Origin: Bacteroidota bacterium
GTDB taxonomy: Bacteria > Bacteroidota > Bacteroidia > Chitinophagales > Saprospiraceae
Direction: 5' to 3'
Length of the DNA stretch: 44,652 bases
NCBI GenBank assembly: GCA_017858735.1
Contig: JAFMBH010000024.1
Span: 1 to 44,652 of the forward strand
Every line of letters begins with the position of its first letter. The first letter of the stretch is position 1. The position numbers and the translations under genes were made by a program. Positions 7,971 to 16,714 of the stretch are shown here, piece by piece. The notes below the pieces were generated by a model. The model was not told the origin of the DNA. It searched no databases and saw only the letters and a list, made by a program, of their open reading frames with translations.

Positions 7971-8040
7971 AAGTAAATTATTTTGTACAAAAAAGATATA
8001 ATAATTGGTTCTCCAAATCCTGACTTTTACTTTTGTTAAA
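7963..8040. promoter_or_regulatory. Divergent lysC/ACT promoter region with 15-bp mirrored -7 elements
   Basis: On the plus strand TTGG at 8005-8008 and TACTTTTG at 8028-8035, separated by 19 bases, match the Bacteroidota housekeeping promoter TTG-N19-TAnnTTTG; the lysC ATG is at 8053. TTTAACAAAAGTAAA at 7963-7977 is the exact reverse complement of TTTACTTTTGTTAAA at 8026-8040, so a second TACTTTTG faces the ACT-type gene at 7968-7975 on the minus strand. I found no good -33 element for the minus-strand copy. Confidence 0.65.
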
Positions 8041-8052
8041 TAAAATGGCAAC

Positions 8053-9402
8053 ATGGAAGTTTGGAAATTTGGTGGCACGTCGGTAGGTAGCCCTCAAAGA
8101 ATGAGGGAAGTAGCTGAATTGATTCATACGGGAAAGCAATGTTGGATTGTACTATCTGCCGTTTCAGGTACGACCAACAAATTGGTCGCCTTCAACCAGG
8201 CTGTTGAAGCAAATGATGTAAATACAGGTACCGAAATCATCCGTGAATTCGAAAAAGAATATGATTTGTTTATTTTAGACTTACTGCCTGAACTCCCCTA
8301 TCAAGAAATGGGGTTTTCTGTCCTGAAAGATTTTATTTCCCTGCTTACGTTAACACTTTCATCACCTTTTCCCACAGAGACTGCGAAATTAATATTAGCT
8401 CAGGGAGAGATTTTATCTACCCATCTTTTCCATCTATATCTAAAATATCGTGGTTATAATGCCGCCCTCCTTTCTGCATTGGATTTTATGCAAATTCTAC
8501 CAGATGGTGAACCTGACTTTGAATGGATTTCCAAGCGGCTATCCTTTCTCATGAAAGATTATAGTCAATATGACCTATGGATAACACAGGGATATATTTG
8601 TAAAAATTCCACCGGCGAAATTGATAATCTTCAGCGAGGCGGCAGCGATTATACAGCTACCATTTTAGGTGCAGCCATCAAAGCGGAAGAGATTATTATC
8701 TGGACTGACATAGACGGAATGCATAACAATGACCCGAGACACGTTCAAAACACCTATCCTATTAGAAAAGTTTCCTTTAGAGAAGCTGCTGAATTAGCCT
8801 ATTTTGGCGCAAAAATTCTACACCCGACTTGCGTTATACCTGCTGAAACGGCTGGAATTCCCATTCGTTTGAAAAATACTTTCACTCCAGGTACTTCAGG
8901 CACCTTAATCTCGGGGGAATCGTCAGGACATTTGGTTACCGCCATGGCCGCAAAGGACAATATTACCGCTATCCGTATCAGATCAGGTAGAATGCTCAAT
9001 GCATTTGGATTTTTACGACGCGTTTTTGAAGTATTTGAGAAACATCATACCTCCATTGATATGATAACCACCTCCGAGGTATCTGTTTCTCTTACCATTG
9101 ATGATAAAAGTAAGCTAAGCCAAATCATTACTGATATTTCACCTTTTGGAGAAATACAAGTGGAGGACGACTTCTCCATTATTAGCATCGTGGGAGATAA
9201 TATTGCTAATGCAGAAAAATTATTACCAGGCATCTTTGAAGTTCTGGAGGGCATTCCCATTCGAATGGTATCCTTTGGTGGAAGCCCTAATACGATTTCA
9301 ATTTTAGTTCCATCCACTGAAAAAGTTATTTCTCTTCAAAAATTAGATAACATATTATTTCATACTAATCCTTTAACCCAACAAAAAACAAACATTCAGT
9401 AG
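8053..9402 (+). CDS. lysC: Aspartate kinase
   Basis: Aspartate kinase phosphorylates L-aspartate, the first step toward lysine, threonine, methionine and diaminopimelate. The 449-residue product is monofunctional and of normal length. The N-terminus EVWKFGGTSVGS carries the KFGGTS signature with Lys5. The LQRGGSDYTATILGAAI block and WTDIDGMHNNDPR lie in the kinase core, followed by YFGAKILHPTCVIPA. The C-terminal about 150 residues form two ACT-like modules (for example TAIRIRSGRMLNAFGFLRRVFEVFEKH and IVGDNIANAEKLLPGIFEV in parts), so end-product feedback inhibition is expected. No homoserine dehydrogenase domain is fused. A consensus-type promoter lies upstream and a strong terminator downstream, so lysC appears to be a single-gene transcript divergent from the ACT-type gene. 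Confidence 0.95.
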   Translation: MEVWKFGGTSVGSPQRMREVAELIHTGKQCWIVLSAVSGTTNKLVAFNQAVEANDVNTGTEIIREFEKEYDLFILDLLPELPYQEMGFSVLKDFISLLTLTLSSPFPTETAKLILAQGEILSTHLFHLYLKYRGYNAALLSALDFMQILPDGEPDFEWISKRLSFLMKDYSQYDLWITQGYICKNSTGEIDNLQRGGSDYTATILGAAIKAEEIIIWTDIDGMHNNDPRHVQNTYPIRKVSFREAAELAYFGAKILHPTCVIPAETAGIPIRLKNTFTPGTSGTLISGESSGHLVTAMAAKDNITAIRIRSGRMLNAFGFLRRVFEVFEKHHTSIDMITTSEVSVSLTIDDKSKLSQIITDISPFGEIQVEDDFSIISIVGDNIANAEKLLPGIFEVLEGIPIRMVSFGGSPNTISILVPSTEKVISLQKLDNILFHTNPLTQQKTNIQ

Positions 9403-9707
9403 GTATTTTAGGTTAGGGCAATTCTGAATGTATTTCCACGCAACCTGACCCGAATATTTTCGGTCAGGTTGTTGTTTTTTAAACTTTGTTCACAATATGG
9501 GCTCATTCATATTTTTTCAAAAGAAATTTGTATTATTTAATTACTTATTTTAACAGCTATATCAAGTTTCTGATCTATTTTCCTGACCTTTTATTTTGAT
9601 TTTAAACCCTCAATATAGCCCTTCACGCTGACAATTTGCCCTGCTGTTTAATTATCAAAAACGACAAAACCTTGCTAACCATATCCTTCATTTTAAATAT
9701 AAAAACT
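9403..9707. other. Intergenic stretch without a gene
   Basis: Apart from the lysC terminator near its start, I see no credible coding frame, RNA gene or repeat in these 305 bases. It leads into the decayed FISUMP gene, and may include eroded upstream sequence of that gene. Confidence 0.6.
9441..9480 (+). terminator. Rho-independent terminator of lysC
   Basis: CAACCTGACC at 9441-9450 pairs perfectly with GGTCAGGTTG at 9462-9471 around an 11-base loop, followed by TTGTTTTTT. It lies about 40 bases after the lysC stop. Confidence 0.85.
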
Positions 9708-10083
9708 ATGCATCGTAAAATAATAAGTCTTATTTTATAATTTCCTATATTAACCATTCCTCAGGCTCCGGAAAAAACTAATTTTCAGTCGATTTTGAGG
9801 AATAAGGAGGAGATAATATGGAGCAATAAATCAGTGTCGCTAAAAATTGGTACCCAACTATGGCTAAAGAAAAATCTAAAGGTTAATAAATATCAAAATA
9901 GAGATACTATTCATGGGGTAATCCCCGACGAATTATGGCAAAACTTACTCAACGGAGAGTGGTCTGAAATCGACAGGCATTACCTTTTGGGAAATACCTA
10001 TTGCCCAGGCAAATAACCTAAGCTATTTTAAAGGTTTGCCAAGTGGCTATCGGGAAGAAAGCAACAAAAGAAACCTTGAGTAA
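9708..10083 (+). pseudogene. Decayed FISUMP-domain secreted protein gene
   Basis: An ATG at 9708 starts MHRKIISLIL, which looks like a signal-peptide beginning, but TAA interrupts at 9738-9740. The same frame continues without another stop to 10016 and encodes LKIGTQLWLKKNLKVNKYQN (from about 9840), matching the start of the FISUMP domain (IGxQxWxxxNLxVxxFxNGDxI), then IPDELWQNLLNGEW. After a stop at 10014-10016 the characteristic later motif GLPSGYREE appears in another frame around 10033-10060, ending with TAA at 10081. The gene therefore carries an in-frame stop plus at least one frameshift and probably deletions, since intact FISUMP domains are much longer. FISUMP proteins are usually surface or secreted proteins of unknown function in Bacteroidota and Fibrobacterota. 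Confidence 0.7.
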
Positions 10084-10133
10084 AAAACATGTGCTATCTA
10101 TAAGGTGTTTAATAGCATAAAAATGTATCCTTT

Positions 10134-11024
10134 ATGATTCGTACTACGAGTGATTTTATCACCCAACTTATTTATACCCGACATGCTAAAGATTTTTTAT
10201 TCATCTGCAGCGGAGTTGTTATGGCAAGTATTGGGCTAAAAGGCTTTTTACTGCCAAATAATTTTTTAGATGGTGGAGCTATGGGCATGTCATTATTGAT
10301 GAAAATATTAACCAATGTCGATTTATCCCTATTAATTATTGTGATCAATCTTCCTTTTATTATTTTAGGCGCAAGGCAAATTTCTATATCCTTTTCGATA
10401 AAAAGTAGTCTGGCCATTCTACTTTTGGCCGTATTAGTTCATTTTATATCTATCCCAAGCATAACGGATGACAAATTGCTCATTTCCATTTTTGGTGGAT
10501 TTTTTTTAGGAGCGGGTATCGGCCTCTCCATTCGGGGTGGTGCAGTTATTGACGGAACTGAGGTTCTAGCTATATCTGTGAGTCGAACAAGTAGTTTGTC
10601 CGTTGGTGATTTTATCGCATTGTTCAATATTGCCCTTTTTAGTTTTGCCATTCTTTTGACCAATATGGAAACAGCGATGTATTCTATGCTTACCTATCTG
10701 TCTGCCTCGAAAACAGTAGATTTTATAATTAACGGGGTAGAAGAATATTTAGGTGTTTTAATTATATCCACAAAAAATGAAGAAATAAAAAAACAGATTA
10801 CCATAGAACTTGGAAGAGGAGTTACTGTTTTTAAATCGGATAAAGGATTTGGTTCCCGGGGTACTTTCGATAAAGAGAGTAATATCTTATTTTGTGTGGT
10901 CACCCGTTTGGAAGTTACCAACCTCCTTCTGGAAATCGAAAAAATTGATCCTGGTGCCTTTGTGGTCCAACATCCTGTCAAGGATACAAAAGGTGGTATG
11001 ATAAAAAAGAGACCTCTCCACTAA
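10134..11024 (+). CDS. YitT-family membrane protein with C-terminal DUF2179 domain
   Basis: 296 residues. About the first 200 form five or six hydrophobic helices with the typical YitT glycine-rich segments FLLPNNFLDGGAMGMSLL and FFLGAGIGLSIRGGAVIDGT. The last about 90 residues (from LGVLIISTKNEEIKKQI through GRGVTVFKSDKGFGSRG to GAFVVQHP) form the cytoplasmic DUF2179 domain. YitT proteins are inner-membrane proteins; a transport role is often suggested but no substrate is established. The gene starts with ATG at 10134 about 50 bases after the FISUMP pseudogene, and coaX follows 134 bases later, so it may be monocistronic. Confidence 0.88.
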   Translation: MIRTTSDFITQLIYTRHAKDFLFICSGVVMASIGLKGFLLPNNFLDGGAMGMSLLMKILTNVDLSLLIIVINLPFIILGARQISISFSIKSSLAILLLAVLVHFISIPSITDDKLLISIFGGFFLGAGIGLSIRGGAVIDGTEVLAISVSRTSSLSVGDFIALFNIALFSFAILLTNMETAMYSMLTYLSASKTVDFIINGVEEYLGVLIISTKNEEIKKQITIELGRGVTVFKSDKGFGSRGTFDKESNILFCVVTRLEVTNLLLEIEKIDPGAFVVQHPVKDTKGGMIKKRPLH

Positions 11025-11158
11025 TTTTAATACTCATTCTTGCTTTTTCACTTTGTCTTAAAACATAATTTACCTATGTACCGTCTATCTTTTTATTCTT
11101 AAACTGAACTAAATCCAAATAATCTTAATATTTTGGTCGTCGAATAAAAAATGGTTGA

Positions 11159-11956
11159 ATGAAAGGAAAGTTATTGGCCGTAGATATTGGCAATTCCAAT
11201 ATTGTAACGGGGATTTGGCAGAATAACGCGTGGAGCGAAATCTGGAGATTTTCGTCTCACCCTTCTCTCGACGATAAAGATTTTTATACCCATGCCTTAC
11301 ACGAAATACTGGTAGAACGGGAAATAAAAACGTCTGAAATAACAGATATTGTAGTCAGTAGCGTAGTTCCATCTTTAATCCCGTTATGGCTAAATGCATT
11401 GAAAGCACATTTTAAGGTAGAGCCCATACTTATAGGCAAACAGCACTTTTCAACCTTAAAAATGGGTATTATTGCACAAGACGAGATAGGTACTGATATC
11501 CTTTCGAATGCTTATGCTGTTTTTAATCGTTATCCGTTTGATAGTATTGTCATTGATTTTGGAACTGCTTTGACCTTTACCACCGTGAGTAAATCGTCGG
11601 GTATTCTAGGAGTATCCATTGCTCCTGGTTTAAAAACGGCCAGTTTATCTCTGTTCAAAGGCGCCGCTCAACTTCCAGAAGTTCCACTCATTTTACCTGA
11701 CTCGGTTCTCGGGAAAAACACAGTACAAGCCATACAGAGCGGCGTACTTATTGGTTATATTGGCCTTATAAAATATACCGTAGAGGCCATCAGGAAAGAA
11801 CTGAACCACCCGTTTCCCGTTATTGCTACAGGTGGTTTATCGGCAATATTACACCCTTTGAAGGATTTTTTCTATGTAATTGACCCCAATTTAACTTTAG
11901 ATGGCATGAGATTTATTTATGAAGCGGTAAAAAATGATTCAGGGAACCGCCCTTAA
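11159..11956 (+). CDS. coaX: Type III pantothenate kinase CoaX
   Basis: CoaX phosphorylates pantothenate with ATP, the first committed step of coenzyme A synthesis, in the cytoplasm. The 265-residue product has the ASKHA-type phosphate loop LAVDIGNSNIVTG (6-18), EIGTDILSNAYA with the conserved GxD aspartate (Asp113), and IVIDFGTALTFTTV (130-143), followed by GVSIAPGLKTAS, all in the type III order. Many CoaX proteins have an Arg right after that Asp; here it is Ile114. The ATG at 11159 places the phosphate-binding loop at the usual distance. The 3' end overlaps the convergent secreted hypothetical gene by 18 bases. Confidence 0.93.
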   Translation: MKGKLLAVDIGNSNIVTGIWQNNAWSEIWRFSSHPSLDDKDFYTHALHEILVEREIKTSEITDIVVSSVVPSLIPLWLNALKAHFKVEPILIGKQHFSTLKMGIIAQDEIGTDILSNAYAVFNRYPFDSIVIDFGTALTFTTVSKSSGILGVSIAPGLKTASLSLFKGAAQLPEVPLILPDSVLGKNTVQAIQSGVLIGYIGLIKYTVEAIRKELNHPFPVIATGGLSAILHPLKDFFYVIDPNLTLDGMRFIYEAVKNDSGNRP

Positions 11957-12589
11957 CTTTTCCCACTTTTTCATCTTATCGGACCACTTCCTAATCATTT
12001 CCCGCAGGGAATCCTCTTCCTCCAATATCAAGCCTTCCAGGGAAAAATTTTCTTTCTCCAGTTTAGTTATCAATTTTCTGTTACTAATCAATTTATTTCT
12101 GTAATTGTCCAGTTCTTTCTCCAAGAAATGAACGTCTTTTTTTAAAATCTCAAATTCATTATTATACAGCAAAGGTAATTTGTCGACTAAAAATTGATTG
12201 GCTAAACTCCTCCATTTTTCTAAAGACCCGTCCTCCTTTGCGAACAAAATCCATACTAAAGAATCTTTACGGATATTTACATAAGTAACATGTAATGTCG
12301 TGGGAGTAACACCAAAAAAAGTGGGTGAATTAATTTCTTTTGAAATATAACTTATCTCCGTTTTACTTTTAGAATCAATTTTTAAGGTAGTATTTAATTT
12401 TTCCTTTAGTAATAATTTCCATTGTTGTATAAAGGCCTTTTGTCCGATATCTGTTCCAAAATACAAAGCTGTTTTAGTTTGTCCTTTATAAATAAACGCG
12501 GTATCTCTGGTCAGGGAGGAGCTAATTTCCTGGCTTTTCAGAGAAAAGAAACAAAATAAAGGAAGGACTAACACAATAAATTTCAACAT
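11939..12589 (-). CDS. Secreted hypothetical protein with C-terminal coiled coil
   Basis: 216 residues that I cannot assign to a family. MLKFIVLVLPLFCFFSLKSQ is a plausible signal peptide, so the protein is likely periplasmic or envelope-associated. The middle contains several beta-rich segments (TALYFGTDIGQKAF, TTLHVTYVNIRKDSLVWILF). From about residue 140 the sequence is heptad-like and charged (EFEILKKDVHFLEKELDNY, RKLITKLEKENFSLEGL), suggesting a coiled coil. ATG at 12589 is preferred to a TTG one codon earlier. It begins 11 bases after the M48 lipoprotein protease gene ends and is probably cotranscribed with it, which suggests a shared envelope role; that is inference. It overlaps coaX, convergent, by 18 bases. 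Confidence 0.75.
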   Translation of the reverse strand: MLKFIVLVLPLFCFFSLKSQEISSSLTRDTAFIYKGQTKTALYFGTDIGQKAFIQQWKLLLKEKLNTTLKIDSKSKTEISYISKEINSPTFFGVTPTTLHVTYVNIRKDSLVWILFAKEDGSLEKWRSLANQFLVDKLPLLYNNEFEILKKDVHFLEKELDNYRNKLISNRKLITKLEKENFSLEGLILEEEDSLREMIRKWSDKMKKWEKLRAVP

Positions 12590-12600
12590 CAAACAACAAA

Positions 12601-14055
12601 TTATTCAGGTTTTAAATTTTTTATCACCTTAACGAGCATGTTTGCAGTTACCCTATCTGTTAGCTCCATCCCATTTAAAATAGCTAATTCCTTATGTCTG
12701 GCGGTGGGCATTTTATAATCAGCTAACACCTCTGAAAACGTTCCATTTCTCTTTACGCTAACTATTCGAACACGCTCAACCTGTCTGTTTAATTTTTCTC
12801 TATCTGTTAATCTATTAAAACCATCCACTACGTCATCCATAGCAGCATTAAAACTTTTCACTTCTTTACCCTGGGCAATGGCAAGGAATCTAAACATATT
12901 TGCACCATCTTGAATAAGAATTAATTTTATTGATAATGGTTCCGCACCACTTTCAGGTGTCTTCTGTTTAAGCTCAGCTTCCAAGGCTTGAAAACCATTT
13001 ATACGTCTGTTTTTATCCCTTACTACCACCAATTCGTTTTCATCTAAAGTTTCATTTAAAGCCCCTTGAAAATCATTTCCTTTGGCTAAATCAAAAATGA
13101 GCAATGCATTTCCCGATTTTTCTGTAACATCAACCTCACTTGGGGTATTGGTTAGAGTCCAATCTTTTGGAACAGGAAAATAAAAAGCTAAAGCAGGATG
13201 ATAAAACACTGATTTTTCCACAAATCCTTGTTGAGGATCTTCACCATAAGGCATATCGTCAATCCTCCTCAAATAGGAATCTCTATTCACTGAAAAAGAC
13301 TTATTTGGCAATTTTTCCTGCCAGATTTTTGTAAGCTCTCCCACTTTTTCAAAGCGATCAAGAGGCGCTGGGTGAGTGCTTAAAAAGGCCGGCATTCTGT
13401 CTTCTCCTTCCCCCCCAAGTTTATCTAAGGTTTTGAAAAAATCTGCCATTTGCTTACCATCGTTCCCTGTTCTTGAGGAATATTCAACCCCAAGTTCATC
13501 AGATTGAGATTCATCTTCTCTGCCATATTTCATGAAAAGTAATTGTAAACCAACCCCGGCAATTTCAGCAAAGGTTTCCAATTCTTTTGATATACTGGCC
13601 CCAATAGCCAGTCCAATTTCTGCCAACATCTGTTTGCTATATTGATTTGCCCCATGTCTTGCAGTAACATGACCAATTTCATGCCCTAACACCCCAGCAA
13701 ATTGAGCTTCATTATTGAAATGCGCCAATATGCCTCTTGTGAAATAAACGTAACCACCAGGTAAAGCAAACGCATTGACCACGGGCGAATCCAATATTTT
13801 AAAATGAAAAGGAAGGGAAGAGCGATGGCTGACCTTGGCCATTTCATTTCCCTTTTCATTAATAAATGCTTGAAGTTCAGGGTTTTCAAAAACCCCAAAT
13901 TCCGCAACTATCTCTGGATCTGACTCAGCTCCCAATTTTATTTCTTCTGATTCTGACATTAACATCACTTCCCTTTTTCCTGTCACTGGATTTTTGGCAC
14001 AAGTAGCCAATAAAAGGGATAAAACCAATAATTGAAAGAAATTAACCAATTTCAT
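12601..14055 (-). CDS. M48-family metalloprotease, lipoprotein (BepA/YfgC-like)
   Basis: 484 residues. The N-terminus MKLVNFFQLLVLSLLLATC is a lipoprotein signal with a lipobox ending at Cys19, so the protein should be envelope-anchored. The M48 core includes NAFALPGGYVYFTRGIL (94-110), the zinc site HEIGH (125-129) and the third ligand in ESQSDELG (about Glu187), followed by THPAPLDRF. The C-terminal about 200 residues contain a domain seen in some M48 proteases with segments such as FDLAKGNDFQGALNETL and a final DRVTANMLVKVIKN. Family members such as BepA degrade or assist misassembled outer-membrane proteins. A secreted coiled-coil protein is encoded just downstream in the same direction. 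Confidence 0.9.
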   Translation of the reverse strand: MKLVNFFQLLVLSLLLATCAKNPVTGKREVMLMSESEEIKLGAESDPEIVAEFGVFENPELQAFINEKGNEMAKVSHRSSLPFHFKILDSPVVNAFALPGGYVYFTRGILAHFNNEAQFAGVLGHEIGHVTARHGANQYSKQMLAEIGLAIGASISKELETFAEIAGVGLQLLFMKYGREDESQSDELGVEYSSRTGNDGKQMADFFKTLDKLGGEGEDRMPAFLSTHPAPLDRFEKVGELTKIWQEKLPNKSFSVNRDSYLRRIDDMPYGEDPQQGFVEKSVFYHPALAFYFPVPKDWTLTNTPSEVDVTEKSGNALLIFDLAKGNDFQGALNETLDENELVVVRDKNRRINGFQALEAELKQKTPESGAEPLSIKLILIQDGANMFRFLAIAQGKEVKSFNAAMDDVVDGFNRLTDREKLNRQVERVRIVSVKRNGTFSEVLADYKMPTARHKELAILNGMELTDRVTANMLVKVIKNLKPE

Positions 14056-14097
14056 GATTGCATTTTTTTATTCCTAAAATTAATCAAAATAAAGCAC

Positions 14098-14979
14098 TTA
14101 CCTATTATTTGAAAGTTGAGACATCCAAATTCCGCTTAATAATACTAAGAAAATACCAATATAGGTATAAAGGTTGTAATTAGCATCGCCTAACATCATA
14201 CCTGCTATCCATGAAAAAGGTATTTGTAAAAAATTAAGGGTACCCATAACGGCCGGTTTTCCTAAACTAAAAGCACTGGTTACAAAGGATTGTCCAATTA
14301 ACGCAATGACAGACATACATAGTATTAAAAGCCAGTCATATCCTTGAGGCATAATAAAAGAGGCAAGAAAGAAATCATACGATGGATTCTGATAGAACGC
14401 ACTCACCAAAAATGAAAAACAACTAAGAATGAGTCCACCAGCTAAAAAAGAGAGCAAAATAGTTCGTCTATCGTAATATTTTCCAAGGTAATGAATGGAC
14501 AAATAACCTATTGAGGTACCTACCCCGCTGTACAATCCAACGAGATGGTATTTTACCGGATAATTCATGTCAGGTCTAAAAATAAATAAAACCCCTGCAA
14601 AACCTATGATAATGGACAACCATTGCTTCCAGGACAGCAGCGTTTTTAGTAATATAACCGAAAAAAAGCCAATAAACAAAGGATAGGTAAGATTATACGT
14701 ATTTGCAACGGCCAACTGCATTTTAGTAAGACAATAATAAAAAGCGAATAAAGAGGTCGCACCAATGGTTCCTCTAAACAACAACAATTTTGTTTTGCCG
14801 CCTATCTGAATCACTGGTTTGTGATATATTGATATCAGAATAATAGTTAATCCAATGAAATTCCTGAAAAAAACCAATTCAACCGAAGGATATCTATCAC
14901 CCAGTAACTTGGTTAACGCCCCCATGAGGGCAAAACTTAGGGTCGCCAGAACCATGTTCAGCGCGCCACTTTCCTTCAA
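14098..14979 (-). CDS. EamA/DMT-family transporter
   Basis: 293 residues with about ten predicted membrane helices in two EamA halves. The first opens GALNMVLATLSFALMGALTK and includes ELVFFRNFIGLTIILIS and GTIGATSLFAFYYCLTKM; the second includes VALIGQSFVTSAFSLGKPAV and ends LGIFLVLLSGIW-like. It is an inner-membrane small-molecule transporter with unknown substrate. TTG at 14979 is the start that leaves a short cytoplasmic lead before the first helix; an ATG at 14955 is the alternative. It is only distantly similar to the EamA gene at 6395. It lies upstream of the M48 gene on the same strand, 42 bases away. Confidence 0.87.
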   Translation of the reverse strand: MKESGALNMVLATLSFALMGALTKLLGDRYPSVELVFFRNFIGLTIILISIYHKPVIQIGGKTKLLLFRGTIGATSLFAFYYCLTKMQLAVANTYNLTYPLFIGFFSVILLKTLLSWKQWLSIIIGFAGVLFIFRPDMNYPVKYHLVGLYSGVGTSIGYLSIHYLGKYYDRRTILLSFLAGGLILSCFSFLVSAFYQNPSYDFFLASFIMPQGYDWLLILCMSVIALIGQSFVTSAFSLGKPAVMGTLNFLQIPFSWIAGMMLGDANYNLYTYIGIFLVLLSGIWMSQLSNNR

Positions 14980-15129
14980 ATAAATTTTAATGATAATCTA
15001 AAACATTTTAGGCATAAAAAATGCGAATATAGTAAGGAAAGGGGCAAAAATTTATGTAAAAGACTAAAAAAACCAAAATAGAATGATTAAATTAGACAGT
15101 AAAAATATTTATCATTAAACGTAGAACCT

Positions 15130-16494
15130 ATGAAAACCCGAAAGTTTGTTTTGAGTGAAAAAGAAATGCCAGAACATTGGTACAACATTACTGCCAGTAT
15201 GACAAATAAACCGCTACCTCCACTTCACCCCGGGACCTTACAACCCATTGGTCCGGAAGCGTTAGCGCCTTTGTTCCCTATGGAACTTATAAAACAGGAA
15301 GTTACCAGTGAAAAATGGGTGGAAATACCCGATGAGGTAAGGGATTTGTATGCTATATGGCGTCCAACCCCTCTTTACAGAGCCTACGAATTGGAAAAAG
15401 TATTGGACACGCCTGCAAAAATTTATTATAAATACGAAGGAGTGAGCCCTGCCGGATCTCATAAACCCAATACAGCCGTTCCTCAAGCCTATTATAACAA
15501 GCAGGAAGGAGTAAAAAGAATCACTACAGAAACAGGTGCAGGACAATGGGGATCTGCATTATCCTTTGCATGCCAGCATTTTGGTATTGAATGTGAAGTT
15601 TACATGGTAAAAGTCAGCTATGACAGTAAACCATATCGGAAATTAATGATGAATACATGGGGCGCCCAGGTACATTCTTCTCCAACAAATCATACGCAGG
15701 CGGGCCGCAGTATTTTAGAAATGGACCCTAATTCTCCCGGTAGTTTAGGAATTGCTATTTCTGAAGCCATTGAAAGAGCGGCCTCTGATGAGCACACAAA
15801 ATATGCTTTAGGAAGTGTTTTAAATCATGTTTTATTGCATCAAACGATTGTTGGACAAGAAGCAGTAAAACAAATGGAAATGGCGGGTGATATGCCAGAT
15901 ATCGTAGTGGCTCCATTTGGCGGCGGCTCAAATTTTGCTGGAATTTCCTTTCCATTCCTTCGTTTAAATTTGGAGGAAGGAAAGCATATTCGTTGTATTG
16001 CTGCCGAACCTGCGAGCTGCCCTAAGCTGACGCGCGGCGTTTTTCGATACGATTTTGGGGATACAGTGGGCATGACTCCTCTTCTTCCTATGTACACTTT
16101 AGGACATAATTTCGTTCCTGCACCCATTCATGCCGGCGGATTGCGATACCATGGAGCAGGTGTGATAGTGAGCCAATTACTTAAAGATAAACTTATTGAG
16201 GCAAGGTCTCATGATCAATTGGAGTGTTTCCAGGCTGGCGTTTTGTTTGCCAAAGCTGAAGGAATTATTCCGGCGCCTGAAGCATCTCATGCCATAGCCA
16301 CCGTGATTCAAGAAGCCATTGCAGCAAAAATTTCAGGGGAATCAAAAACGATTCTATTCAACTTGTGCGGTCATGGACATTTTGATATGCAATCGTATGA
16401 AGACTATTTTGCCAATAAATTAGTCAAACACGAGGTTACTTCTGCAGATATTGCAGATTCTCTGTCTAAATTAACTACGCCGGAAATAGCTTAA
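15130..16494 (+). CDS. trpB: TrpB2-type tryptophan synthase beta chain-like PLP enzyme
   Basis: 454 residues. The PLP lysine is in SPAGSHKPNTA (Lys112), the phosphate-binding loop is APFGGGSNFAG, and the C-terminal LFNLCGHGHFDMQ block is typical of the TrpB2 group, which is longer than the TrpB1 that pairs with TrpA. The N-terminal extension with LHPGTLQPIGPEALAPLFP is also characteristic of TrpB2. Such enzymes condense indole with serine, probably without the TrpA complex, and may salvage indole or act on another acceptor. No trpA or other trp gene is in this window, and a strong terminator follows directly, so it appears to be a single-gene transcript. Confidence 0.9.
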   Translation: MKTRKFVLSEKEMPEHWYNITASMTNKPLPPLHPGTLQPIGPEALAPLFPMELIKQEVTSEKWVEIPDEVRDLYAIWRPTPLYRAYELEKVLDTPAKIYYKYEGVSPAGSHKPNTAVPQAYYNKQEGVKRITTETGAGQWGSALSFACQHFGIECEVYMVKVSYDSKPYRKLMMNTWGAQVHSSPTNHTQAGRSILEMDPNSPGSLGIAISEAIERAASDEHTKYALGSVLNHVLLHQTIVGQEAVKQMEMAGDMPDIVVAPFGGGSNFAGISFPFLRLNLEEGKHIRCIAAEPASCPKLTRGVFRYDFGDTVGMTPLLPMYTLGHNFVPAPIHAGGLRYHGAGVIVSQLLKDKLIEARSHDQLECFQAGVLFAKAEGIIPAPEASHAIATVIQEAIAAKISGESKTILFNLCGHGHFDMQSYEDYFANKLVKHEVTSADIADSLSKLTTPEIA

Positions 16495-16500
16495 CATAAA

Positions 16501-16540
16501 AAAGAAAGAGGCTATCTAAAATGATAGTCTCTTTCTTTAT
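16501..16540 (+). terminator. Strong hairpin terminator after trpB2
   Basis: AAAGAAAGAGGCTATC at 16501-16516 pairs with GATAGTCTCTTTCTTT at 16523-16538, a 16-bp stem with one G-T pair and a 6-base loop. The A/T-rich stem base supplies U tracts for both strands, so it may also terminate the convergent transcript from 17560. Confidence 0.85.
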
Positions 16541-16714
16541 GCTACTTTATTCATTGGGCTAAATAAATTTATCCTAATTAAAACTTGAGTAATTGTTTGT
16601 CATTTTCCTAAAATCCCATTTTCATTACTGACCACTTGGGTCACATGTCTACTGACCAATATGTCCCTGACGGCATAAATTTTAATGTTTCCATCCTCTT
16701 TTCCTTTTTAGCTA

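Noticed and set aside
9045-9317. Minus-strand frame of 90 codons opposite lysC
   Set aside because: Entirely within the aspartate kinase ACT region and without recognisable features.
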